From: Pyrocephalus nanus
Lineage: Eukaryota > Chordata > Aves > Passeriformes > Tyrannidae
Length of the DNA stretch: 64,000 nucleotides
Direction: 5' to 3'
NCBI GenBank assembly: GCA_038380795.1
Contig: CM076279.1
Span: forward strand, 4,107,001 to 4,171,000
Each line of letters begins with the position of its first letter. The first letter of the stretch is position 1. The position numbers and the translations under genes are program-made. Shown one piece after another: positions 52,640-61,794 of this stretch. The notes beneath the pieces are model-generated. The model searched no databases. It had not been told where the DNA came from and worked only from the letters and a program-made list of their open reading frames with translations.

Positions 52640-52783
52640 CTCATCCCCTTGGCCGAACTGCAGCCCCAGGGCGACGAAGTGCTCCACGCGGATGAAGCCG
52701 TCCGCATCCTCGTCGCACACGTCGAAAACCTCCTTGAGCTTCCGCAGGAACCGCAGCAGGCTGGCCGGCTCCATCGCGGGCAT
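52640..52783 (-). CDS. RAB11FIP4: RAB11FIP4 coding exon 1 (start codon, EF-hand 1)
   Basis: The exon encodes 48 residues, beginning MPAMEPASLLRFLRKLKEVF and ending GQGDE. It contains the helix-loop-helix of the first EF-hand. The loop spans residues 24-35 (DEDADGFIRVEH). Asp24, Asp26, Asp28 and Gly29 are in place, but loop position 12 is His instead of Glu or Asp, so calcium binding may be weak or lost. The donor is GAG|GTGAGT and leaves phase 0, matching exon 2, which starts with GTG. An in-frame stop at 52856-52858 limits the start to the ATG at 52783 or the one at 52774. The second has the stronger Kozak context (G at -3 and +4), so the protein may begin MEPASLL. The frame stays open past the donor to 52241, but that part is intron. 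Confidence 0.9.
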
Positions 52784-52824
52784 CAGCGGCGGGCGGGCGG
52801 CGCGGCCGCGGCCGCAGCAGCCAT
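52783..52824 (-). promoter_or_regulatory. Upstream ORF overlapping the RAB11FIP4 start codon
   Basis: On the minus strand an ATG at 52824 in a strong context (A at -3, G at +4) opens a 13-codon frame, MAAAAAAAPPARR. Its TGA shares one base with the first RAB11FIP4 ATG (TGATG) and lies 8 nt before the better-placed second ATG at 52774. A second tiny uORF, MSRTR, lies just upstream with its TGA near 52841. If the 5'UTR includes these ATGs, translation of the main frame would need leaky scanning or reinitiation. The sequence shows the arrangement; its use is inferred, because the transcription start is unknown. Confidence 0.5.
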
Positions 52825-52913
52825 GATCGCCCGCGCCTTCAGCGGGTGCGTGACATCAGCGGCGGGGAGCGGGGCGGGAGGGACGGCGAGCAGGAGGAGG
52901 AGGAAGGGATGGA

Positions 52914-52932
52914 GGGAGGGAGGGAGGGAGGG
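52914..52932 (+). promoter_or_regulatory. G-quadruplex-forming (GGGA)n tract
   Basis: Five consecutive GGG runs are separated by single A bases, which is a near-ideal G4 motif. It lies about 130-150 bp upstream of the RAB11FIP4 ATG on the non-transcribed side. A second array with four G runs lies at 53030-53043. Such tracts are often nuclease-sensitive in promoters; formation here is inferred. Confidence 0.6.
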
Positions 52933-53029
52933 ATGGAGGAGAGCGGAGGGAGGACGCGAGAGCCGGCGGAGGGAGGGAGGAGGCGAGGGACGGGAGAACA
53001 ATAGGGCAGAGCCGGAGGATGGAGAGCGA

Positions 53030-53043
53030 GGGAGGGAGGGGGG
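53030..53043 (+). promoter_or_regulatory. Second promoter G-tract array
   Basis: Runs of G separated by A end in a GGGGGG run just before CCCGCGG. It could form a quadruplex alone or together with the neighbouring GGGA repeats. It sits in the same polypurine stretch of the CpG island. Confidence 0.5.
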
Positions 53044-53205
53044 CCCGCGGTCGGCGCGCGCCGCCAGGGGGCGGAGAGGAGCCGGCGGGAACAGGGAAGG
53101 GAAATCCAGGGAATGGGCAATCCAGGGAATGGGCAGGGAGGGAGAGAGAGGGGGCAGGGTGGGGACGGACCGCCGGCTGGCTTCGTCCCTCCTTCTCTTC
53201 CCCAC

Positions 53206-53581
53206 GCTGAGAAAGTTGGGGCTGTTCAGCCTGGAGGAGAGAAGGTTCCGTGCAGACCACACAGCCCTGCCAGCATCAAAGGAAGCTGGAGAGTGTGCCC
53301 CGGGAACTATAGTGATAGGACTAAGGGGGAATGGGTATAAATTGAAAGAAGGGAAATTTAGGTTAGCTATAGGGAAGAAATTCTTTACTGTGAGGGTGGT
53401 GAGACACTGGCACAGGTTGCACAGGGAGGTCGTGGATGCTCCAACCCTGGCAGTGTTGAAAGCCAGGCTGGATAAGGCCTTGACCAACCTGGGCTAGTGG
53501 GAGGTGCCCATGGCAGCAGGTGTTGGGATTAGATGATATTTAAAGTCCATTCCAACCCCTTTACCTTCTATGATTCTATGA
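53206..53581 (+). mobile_element. CR1 LINE 3' fragment
   Basis: The sequence matches the 3' end of avian CR1 elements. It begins at the 'ttggggctgttcagcctgga' segment and runs through the 'ttctttactgtgagggtggt' region. It continues with the 'gataaggccttgaccaacct' stretch and ends in the terminal ATTCTATGA-type repeat near 53572-53581. The element is 5'-truncated, as is usual. Part of its reverse-transcriptase reading frame remains open on the plus strand, ending near 53497, and fuses by chance with the GC-rich promoter frame. It lies antiparallel to RAB11FIP4 about 420 bp upstream of the start codon, so it borders the CpG island. CR1 is the dominant LINE of birds and supports the avian assignment. 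Confidence 0.9.
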
Positions 53582-56500
53582 CAGTTTGCTGCCCCTTCAC
53601 TGCTTCACATGTCAATCTGACAACCCAAATAAAACACCGGTCTCACTACAATATTTTTTCTGAGGAAAAGCCATTGATCCTGTTCTGAACAAGCCTAGGC
53701 CAGGGGGAGAAAAGCTGAGTGTAGAGAGTTAAGGGGCAATTAAGGAAAAGCAGGATGAGCAGAGGTTCCCACGCTCCGCTGCACTCAAGCGAGAAGGCAG
53801 AGCCAGGCAAAGGAACTCCTCGTGGCTGGGCATGGCTGGGAACAGCCACTGTCCACCCACACTTTAATGAGACAGAGCAGCTAACAAAGGGATGTCCCTG
53901 CCTTTGCAGGAGTCCTCATTAAAGCCTCCTGCAAATGCTGTGCTCCATGGCTGGGTTTTAATTTGATCTCTGCTCTGTCCCTTTTCTCTCTTGTGGATTT
54001 TTGGACTGCTTTTAAAGCCCATGCTGAGAGCTGCCAGAGGGGAGACCAGGGATGGTTCTGGTTTCTGCATTGTGCCTCAGACCAAGAATGATGGGTCAGC
54101 CTCTGGGGAGGAAGGAGCACTGGCTCAGTGAGGCTCAGGTACTTATTGCCTCTGCCAGCACTTCTTTTCCGCTGTGGTTGCTGAGCACAGGTGACCATCC
54201 ATCACTGAGTGACGTTCTGGAGCTGACTGATGAAGCTGTCCAACTAAAATGACCATGTAAGTGCAGCAGGTTTTGAATCCAGACAGTATCCATTCATTTG
54301 CTTCCTTCAGTGAGAGAGGTCCATATGGCCCTTAGCATCCCTGAAAATCCCATGATTAGAGCAAGCTGGTCAAATTAATCTCTTTTCTGGGAACCAATAG
54401 GAGCGTTCTCAGGAAGTTGTATTTCTTTGAACACGAGTCTCTCATTCCTTTTATGTGCAAATTCAGGGTTAGGGAAGAGGTTGGCTTGACTGTAAGTCAG
54501 CTGTCAATCACAACACAGTGACAGCACACGCTGCAGTAGCAATACAGTCCCCCATGTATTCACCCTTTGGCACAGACATATAGAGCTGGTTCCAGAGCCT
54601 CTGCCACATTTACCTTCCTTTAATTTTACAAAAAATACTGAGGAGTTCTCCTTTCCCTCACTGATGTACTAAAGGGTCTTTCCAGACTGGGAAAAAAAAA
54701 AAATAAATCAAAGTGCAGAGATCAGATATGAGCCTTGGGAAGCAAAGAATTTATGAAGAGATATGAGGACATCTGAAAGAGAAAAGGGAAGCAAAATATT
54801 TGATCAGCAAACTTCTCTGAAGTTGTCTAGTTAGAGCAGGATTCTTAAGATGTAGGGATGTTTAGCTTTTATCTCGGAATAAAGGAACCCTTGAACTCAT
54901 CTTCAGGTTACGTGGGGACTGAGCTCAGCACACCCCTTGGGGGCACCTATTCAGAAATCTGTGAGCTGGTGCCCCTTGGAGTTGTGGAATCAGTTACTGT
55001 CAGTCTGACTGCTCTGAAGTGGAGTTCAGCCTCTTCAAAGCCTCAGAGCACATCTGTGTCCCTGTCCCGCTTTGTTTGCTGAGATGTGTCAGAGTGACTC
55101 CTTGCACCCTCTGACTCACTGCTCTGTGTGCAGGTGGGCAGCTGCGCAGTTCCAGACTGGGAAGTGGAGTTACACTAAGTAGTGTGGTGGAAAAAGAAAA
55201 GGAATACTTATTCCTGTTTGCCTTGGCCATGGGAGGAATTCCCACACTTCGGAAGGGTTGCGCTCAGTTTCGTGAAATCCAGGTAATTTCCATTGATTCT
55301 CTCTCTTCCTGGTAAAGGAACTTAGTCTAGATATGCAAGTAGGGAACAACACAGATTTAGACCCAAATTGTCAGTATTAAAATCTGTGTCGTTCTTTCAT
55401 TAATTTGATGGGGAGGGGGAAGAACAAAAGCTACAGGTTGAGACACTACAGTTTGGGGAGTTAGCACTGAAGTCTGAGAACTGCCAAAGACAGGCTGAGT
55501 GCCAGCAAGCACTGGAACCAAGCTGATAAGAGAGCTGAAGAGGCTGTAGAAGCTGTCATTAGAGGCAGCTGAAGATTTTTAGCAAATATCTGACAGCAGG
55601 GAGATGATTTGACAGCACTGAACACGGGAGAATTGGGATGCAAGGTGTTGTCAGTAAAGGTCCGGGATCTGAAAGCTGGGGGTGCCCCAGGGGTGCTGAA
55701 GTCAGGACAGGGAGACAAACCTGTGCCACCCATTGCTGGGCAACTGCACAGCCAAGGTAGAGTTTTTGGAAGGCTGGATCAAGGAGGTCAGTTTTTATTG
55801 CCACTGGATGGAGCTGGCATTACTCCTTGCTGCTCTCTGCTTCTCCAGGCCTAGGTAGGACACGTCTGCTGGTGCCAGTAGGTTGTTTTTCCCTGCTGGT
55901 GCATCAAAATGTTTAATCAGAGATGTTTGGCAGCTTCTCCATTTGACTCATGCACTATGTGAAATAAATATTTTACATTCTGCCAATCTAGTTTCCTGAA
56001 CTTGAAATACGACTTGTGGAGGTGATTCCATATTTGCCTGCTAAGAATAAATAGTTCAATAGGAAATATTTCATTGAATCCCATAGGCCATGGCTGTCAT
56101 TTGCAGGATTTCTTTACAATCAGCTGCTTTTCCATCAATGTCACTTCCACTTACACAGAAAATTGTAATCTGGTGTCAGAAACAATGTCTAAAGAGTGCA
56201 GTCCCCAGGGCTGATGACCTTATCTACAATTCTGGTCGTGTTCCAGAATATCACAGCAGCATTTTGAGACCCAGCCTCTCAGGACAGCTTCACAGAAGAA
56301 CTTCTCTTTATAGTATACACAATATAGCCCTCATTGAATATTTGGCTTCTAATAGTCTTACTGTATTTTGAATCAAATCCTGTTTCCCATTGACTGATTA
56401 AAAACATAACAGATGTGCTTTATCAGCTGGGTATTCTCTTTAAGCATCACAAACAACAGGCAACAGGCAGCAAGAATTAGCTTATTAACACTCTCGCCCC

Positions 56501-59393
56501 TGAGAACTTAAAAATATTACTTAAGAGGTAATGGAGTTTTCTCAGACAAGCTTAATTAGGTACTGCACAGAAGATTCTTGATTGAACGAGTTTCCAAGTG
56601 CTGCCCTGGTGTTTCCAGAGCTCGGATGGCAAGACCGGCGTGTTCCCATGGCATTTGGAGGTCTCCTTACTCCACCGAGTGGCCAGTCATCCCACTGCAC
56701 GTCGGTCCCAGCCCAGGGAATCCACGGCTGGGGAGGTGAAGCAAGAAAAACAATACACAAAGTATTGATTGAATAGTATGGGATAAAGCCTGCTTTCTCC
56801 CTCTTCCAACAAGTCCCACAGTCCTCCCAAATGCCCTGGGGCCAAACCTCTCTTTGGCACATCCCAGAAGCCTCCCTGCTGCCTTAGGGAAGGGACAGCA
56901 CCTGCCCACTGTTCTCTAGACAAGCTCTAAGCAATTGGGCAGAATTACATTGCCCTCAGGTCATAACATGCAATGGCATCTGGCTATCTCTTGAAAGCAA
57001 TGAAATGTTTAAAACTCCAAACCCAGTGTAGCAGCTACAGCCAAAATATTTTCAACTTCTACCCCCAAAAGAACTGTCAAGTGGCATTCCTGTCTGGAAT
57101 TAAGCAAACCACATTAACAGACCTAAGCCACAAATTCTTGGAGACCATTTTTGCCTCCTTTCCCTCCCTCCATTTATTAAAAAATAAATGATTCATCTAG
57201 AAAACCACCTAGCTGTATCAGACTGAGGATGCACCAGCCAGTGTATTTTCTTTAGCCTAACTCACCCATAACACAGCCTATGAACTCTTCAAAGTTCTCT
57301 CTTACTGCTTCAAATAAAGTTTCTACAATTTCATTTATTTTGTCCTACCCAAGATGGACTACACACCATCTGAATAAACACATTCCATCTGCAGTTTTAC
57401 TACAGCAGACTACAGGAATGTAATTCCCAGATACTGCTGTATTTAGCAAGGAGAAATGGGACAGAATAACAAAATTAGAACATGATATACCACACTGATG
57501 CTAATGCCAAACAGTGATCACTTGGTGTGTCTCCAAACAGACTGTGTGAGATGAGCCCCAACTGGCTGAGTAGTGGAAGATAAAGAACAAAAAATATTTA
57601 TACAGGAGGATGTAGGTGCAGCATCGTCATCACTGTGACCATCCACGGACCGAGCTGGCTGTGGGGCTAATGGTGCTGAGCAACAGGCTGTTCCAAGAAC
57701 ACACTGCAACCAGCTTGTAGAGAAACACCTCTGAAAAGGACACTTTAGGAACAGAGGAGCAATTAGAAAAGCACCTTAACCAGGCTGGTTCTGGCAGCCT
57801 TTCTAATTGCCTTTGAAAATGACTGTAGTAGGCGTTATCAAATCTAGTGACTGCAGCTTGCAGATGGAATTATTCCAGCTGTCTCTTAGGCTTGGATGAT
57901 TCACAGCATTTTAAAACTGACATAGCCCTAGTCAGAACAGTATCTACCTATAAACCCACTGCATTAGGCCATTCAGACTAACACACCTCTAGTTCTGCAG
58001 GTATATCCACCATAGTTCCTTCCTACCTCAACCACCAATCACAAAGAAAAAAAATTCCCCCCAAGCAGTGACCAAATGACATTTGTTCCTCCATAAGAGC
58101 TAAAACTGCTCTTTAACTACCAAATCTATTATATAGCAAATGCCACAACTAGGTTCTGAGAAAGCCTGTGAGGGTGAACTCTGCTCGATTCAAATTCTCA
58201 CTGTTCCTTCATCGCTGTGGGCCAGATAAATTCCTCCTTTCCTGAATCCCTCCTGGAAAAACCATTAATGTATGTGAGAGTTCAGAACTGACACACACAG
58301 ACTGTCCTGCCATACATCAGAATATTTACAGGATGGGAGACACAACATGACAGTGAAGAGGTGCTCTCAGATTTCCATCGTGCCTCTGTACACAGACATT
58401 CTCCTTCTGTTGTGGCTTTGAAAGAAACTTCTAGATTTCTTTTTCTGGCTTAGAAAAGGTAGATTGTTACAGAAAGCCAAAACTGCTTTTGCTGAAGCAG
58501 CAGTGGTGAATTATTGATTTTTAACACAGATTTATTCCTATGAAAATTATCTTCAACTGATAGTAAAAGCAAAACTGAGCAAAACAAGTCAGTGGCTGTC
58601 AGGCTACCTGTGCAATCAAAGCCTGCAGCTGCAGGGGGTGAAATAAAAATGCTGGGCTGTTTTCTCCTGACTGACCCAGCATCTGTAAAAAATCTTATTA
58701 ATATTTAGAATGACTCACTGTAATGGATTTGCCAAGTGACTGCCCTTATCTGGAAATGACAGACTGCATGAAATCCAAATGGACAAAGTATGTCACTGCT
58801 AATCAGATACACACAGCAGGACTTGAACTCCTTTCAAAGCAACTGATTTCTTACAGCACCTGCTGGACAGGTGACCTACCTTTGTGATGATCTAGAGCTG
58901 TGACACACCAGTGACAAAGCCTCTGGTGAGATAAAAGGAACCCTCCTTGATATTAAAGGATATCTGCTTTTTTGTTGTTTGCATTTGAATGGACACTATT
59001 TAAAGGCCTGTCTCTGTGGGCAAGTATTTTTATTCTAACAAGTTTAGATCTGGCATAGCCCCTAAAATCCACAAATCTCTAACACCAGCCTTGTTGAAAC
59101 CATTATTTTTTCCTCATAAGCCATCTCTCTGCCAACTGAAAAACCTGCAGAAGCTGAAACAAAGCAGGACAAGAAACAGATGTCTCAGGCCTACGCCTGA
59201 GCACAAGCTCCAGGCAATGTGAATCAATGGCCCACTTGATGAAGAAGTGTAAGAACAGCACTAAGTGGTGCTTTCTGGAGAGACCATCTTCTCAATTCTT
59301 TTCCCCTAGCAAGCCCTCTAGTATTACTTGTTTAGGCATACTGCAAAATACTGTATATAACAGGACTGAGGACCACAAGCCAATTCAAACTGC
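53582..59393. other. Intergenic DNA between RAB11FIP4 promoter and solo LTR
   Basis: No exon, RNA gene or further transposon was recognised here. There are only short ORFs on both strands with no coherent product, and an A12 run near 54691. Distal regulatory DNA for RAB11FIP4 could lie here, but nothing stands out. Confidence 0.55.
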
Positions 59394-59915
59394 TGCCATG
59401 GTTTAACTCCAGCCAGCAAACAAGCACCACAAAGATAGTCCTGAGAGAATCTGAAGGGTAACAGTGAGAAAACTCATGTGTTGAGATAAAGGCAGTTTAA
59501 TAGGAAAGCAAATGCTGCACACACAAATGAATCAAAACAAGGAATTCATTCAGCACTTCCCATGGGCAGGCAGGTGTTCAGCCATCCCAGGAAAGCAGGG
59601 CTCCATCACAGGTAGCAGTTACTTGGGAAGAAACACCATCATTTCAAATGTCCCCTGCTGAGCCTGGCACATGGTCTGGGATATCCCCTGGGCCAGTTGG
59701 GATCAGCTGTCCTGGCTGTGTCCCCTCCCAGCTCCCGTGCCCTTCAGCCCTCATGCTGGGTGAGGAGCAGAAGAGGCCTTGATGCTGTGACGACCCTGCT
59801 CAGTGGCAGCTAAAACATCCCTGTGTTATCATCACTGTCCCCAGCACAAATCCAAACACAGCCCAGACTATCTACTGTGAGGAAAATGAACTCTATCCCA
59901 GCCCAAACCAGCACA
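59394..59915 (-). mobile_element. Solo LTR of an avian endogenous retrovirus
   Basis: The block starts TGCCATGGTTTAACTCCAGC and ends CCCAAACCAGCACA on the plus strand. It resembles in reverse orientation an LTR family that is abundant in bird genomes, including the GGGACACAGCCAGGACAGCT-type segment near 59710-59730 (minus sense). It runs from TG to CA and is flanked by a 4-bp direct repeat CTGC (59390-59393 and 59916-59919), extendable to ACTGC if the terminal A is shared. A poly(A)-type signal ATTAAA occurs in the minus sense at 59501-59496. The TATA region is degenerate. No gag, pol or env sequence flanks it, so it is a solo LTR left by recombination. The exact family name and class are uncertain. 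Confidence 0.85.
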
Positions 59916-61444
59916 CTGCCCAGGCTCAAACACACTGATTTGCTTGGCAAGTTACTTTAAAATATTCCAAGAATGCAGATATGCACACTTACACACTTCC
60001 AGCACCCTCCTCTTGTTCATCTAAAAGCCAAACCAGAAAAGATGTGATTCTCAAGCAGTGAAATCAATGTGATGCTGAAGAGAGATCAATTGGACCTATT
60101 TATTCCAACAAGTGTTTAAAAAAATAAATCTCTATTTGCATTACTAAAGTTCTCTAGAATACAGTTCAAGGAGAGAACACAAAAAAGGAAAGCAATTATT
60201 AGGTGCCAGTACTGCAGCTGCTGTGTGACTGCATGTGTTTACACAGCATTGTGCCTCAGTCCTTGCTGAGCCAATGCTATCAGGCATTTCAGGACAGTTT
60301 CAGTTGCTGAAGTAATTGAAGGGTTGCTATTTATTCAGGATTCTGACAGCTGGAATGAGCTGTTGTGCCTCCTATCAGACACCAATAAACAGCAGCAGCT
60401 TTGTGCTCCATAGCAGAAATCAAATGATGTCTGACTGAGTCTCTTCTTAACCAGTATATTAAAAAAAAAATGTTGTTTCAAAATAATAGGTCTCTGCAAG
60501 ACTTTAAAAAAAATCTTTAAAAAATATAGATCTCTATATTGGATACCTTTCTTTTAAAAACTGCTATTATCTCTCAGAACTATGCTATTATTGTTCATAT
60601 AATGCTCCTTTCCACTCTCCAGGCTAAACCCAGAAGGTTTCAGTGGCTTCTGTCCATTAGGACTGTTTTCTGTACAAGAAGAGGGTATTAACAGGGCTCC
60701 TGCTTCAGCACACAGGAGAGCAGGAATTCCTGCTGGATGTGCTTTAGGTGTTGAGGCTCAAGGCAAAGTTTGAGTAACAGTTATTAAAGAGAATGAAAAC
60801 AAATGGCCACATGAAAGAGCTAAAATACTCCTCCGGGGGGTGTTTTTCTCTCTCCATAAGACAGGAAGCCTGAAGAATCCTGGATCCTAACTCAGGCCCC
60901 CCCAGCAAGACGAGGTGGACTGTGATTCCTCTAAGGCAGGTCCTCTATCCTGGTGTCTCCATATCTTCAGCTTGTAATCCAGCCAGGTGACTCAAGCAGA
61001 GCCCTGAGGACAAAGGAAGGAACATTCCACGGCCTCACGAAGCAGATCAGCTCTCAGAGAGGAACACAAAGCAAATCTATCAGGGGTCAAATCAGTTTTA
61101 GTCTTGGTGTGTGAACAGAGAAGGGAGCATTCAGGAAAGGGCAAGAGCACAAAATCCTTCCAAGTCAAAGGATCCGAGTTAGTTCTTTATGACAGAGGAC
61201 TTCCCTCTGAGAGAGTCATTTATGAACAGTATTAAGGCAGCAAATCACAACTTAAAAATTCAAAAGCAACAACTCATTCAAGGAAAAAAATGCCTTTCCA
61301 TGAGTGCTTGTGCACTTTTATCAGGAGATCAGAGAGGCTGTGTGTCCAAACAGCCATTGCTCCTTCTTCGGCTCAGGATTCTGGACTCACTCCTCAGGAG
61401 CCCTGGGGCTGGGCAGGAAGCCAGGCCAGCTGGGCTCCCCTTCC
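59916..61444 (-). other. SCPEP1 3'UTR and downstream DNA
   Basis: The SCPEP1 stop codon is at 61445-61447, so the 3'UTR begins immediately to the left. No in-strand AATAAA occurs until 60335-60330, and another lies at 60104-60099. Coding potential is absent. A short perfect inverted repeat (8-bp arms, 2-nt loop) lies at 60523-60540. The true cleavage site cannot be fixed from sequence alone. Confidence 0.5.
60330..60335 (-). terminator. Candidate poly(A) signal of SCPEP1
   Basis: The first AATAAA hexamer on the minus strand downstream of the SCPEP1 stop; use would give a 3'UTR of about 1.1 kb. A second copy follows at 60099-60104. Neither has clear support beyond the hexamer. Confidence 0.3.
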
Positions 61445-61510
61445 CTAGAGCTGCTGCTGGGTCACCATCCTGAGCATTTTCAGTGCCATCTCCCCTTGGT
61501 CAGACGGTAC
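61445..61510 (-). CDS. SCPEP1: SCPEP1 last coding exon (stop codon)
   Basis: This 66-bp exon encodes VPSDQGEMALKMLRMVTQQQ, then Leu and the stop TAG. It completes the HMVPSDQG motif behind the catalytic His and the C-terminal helix. The acceptor is CTCTGTGCCAG|GTACC. The intron before it is only 120 bp. The C-terminus QQQL differs slightly from the mammalian TQQE-type end that I recall. Confidence 0.94.
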   Translation of the reverse strand, partial: VPSDQGEMALKMLRMVTQQQL

Positions 61511-61630
61511 CTGGCACAGAGATAAGCACACGATAAGCAGCTGCTCTAAGGGAGCAGACAGCAGGCACAAACCTTCTGCAGTTTCCTTGCTGATAATGGT
61601 GCCCCCCACCCCAAGAAGGTCATTATTTAC
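61511..61630 (-). other. SCPEP1: SCPEP1 last intron (120 bp)
   Basis: Donor GTAAAT, acceptor TGTGCCAG. The reading frame happens to stay open through it (120 bp is divisible by 3), so retention would insert 40 residues between HM and VPSDQ without a stop. Confidence 0.85.
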
Positions 61631-61794
61631 CATGTGCCCGGCCTTGAGAATCCAGAAGAAAGCGAAGTTCTCGTAGGCCTTGTGGAAAGCAGCTGTCTGG
61701 GTGGATTCTGGAGACACATACAGTGCCTTCCACCTTTTCTGGCTGAACTGGTCCAAACAGGGCCATTTCAGTTTCCGGATCCATGCTTCCTGGC
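61631..61794 (-). CDS. SCPEP1: SCPEP1 coding exon with catalytic His
   Basis: This 164-bp exon encodes QEAWIRKLKWPCLDQFSQKR and WKALYVSPESTQTAAFHKAY, ending ENFAFFWILKAGHM. KAGHM is the conserved S10 histidine motif (His of the catalytic triad), and the KLKW and RWKALY segments match SCPEP1. The acceptor is CTCCTCCAG and the donor ATG|GTAAAT. The exon leaves phase 0, and the last exon then begins with VPSDQG, restoring the family motif HMVPSDQ. Confidence 0.95.

Larger units (their letters stand above)
1..52783 (-). other. RAB11FIP4: RAB11FIP4 gene body, 5' part (coding exons 1-3 and introns)
   Basis: Three minus-strand exons at 52640-52783, 18455-18542 and 9782-9870 join in one frame. They give a continuous N-terminal sequence with the EF-hand layout of class II Rab11-FIPs. 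The exon 2 loop reads DPNDLGRISFKD and exon 3 starts (G)CEDLLKDVLS, which fits FIP4 and not FIP3. FIP3 has a long extra N-terminus, whereas here the EF-hand begins about 20 residues from the start. The family protein is a membrane-associated Rab11/Arf effector on recycling endosomes. Its coiled coil and C-terminal Rab-binding domain would be encoded left of the window. Only about 107 of roughly 630-640 expected residues are present. Assignment to FIP4 rests on recalled family sequence, not on a search. Confidence 0.88.
52205..53185. promoter_or_regulatory. CpG island / promoter region of RAB11FIP4
   Basis: GC and CpG content rise sharply here against the AT-rich surroundings. The island covers coding exon 1, the putative 5'UTR (NotI-like GCGGCCGC repeats around 52800-52815) and the start of intron 1. 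The upstream half is a strongly strand-asymmetric polypurine block on the plus strand (GGA/GGGA repeats, about 52875-53160). There is no obvious TATA box, consistent with a dispersed CpG-island promoter. Boundaries are estimated by eye, and the start site most likely lies between 52825 and 53200. Confidence 0.75.

Noticed and set aside
52783..53487. 234-codon minus-strand ORF upstream of RAB11FIP4
   Set aside because: It is antisense to the CR1 and then low-complexity Ser/Pro/Leu from the polypyrimidine strand. Only its last 13 codons (the uORF) have a plausible role.
52607..53497. 296-codon plus-strand ORF across the CpG island and CR1
   Set aside because: It is a chance fusion of GC-rich purine repeats (RRKGWREGGREGW-type sequence) with the tail of the CR1 frame, and it runs antisense to RAB11FIP4 exon 1.
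60523..60540. Perfect 8-bp inverted repeat with a 2-nt loop
   Set aside because: Short, A/T-rich palindromes like this arise often by chance; no terminator or miRNA-like structure.
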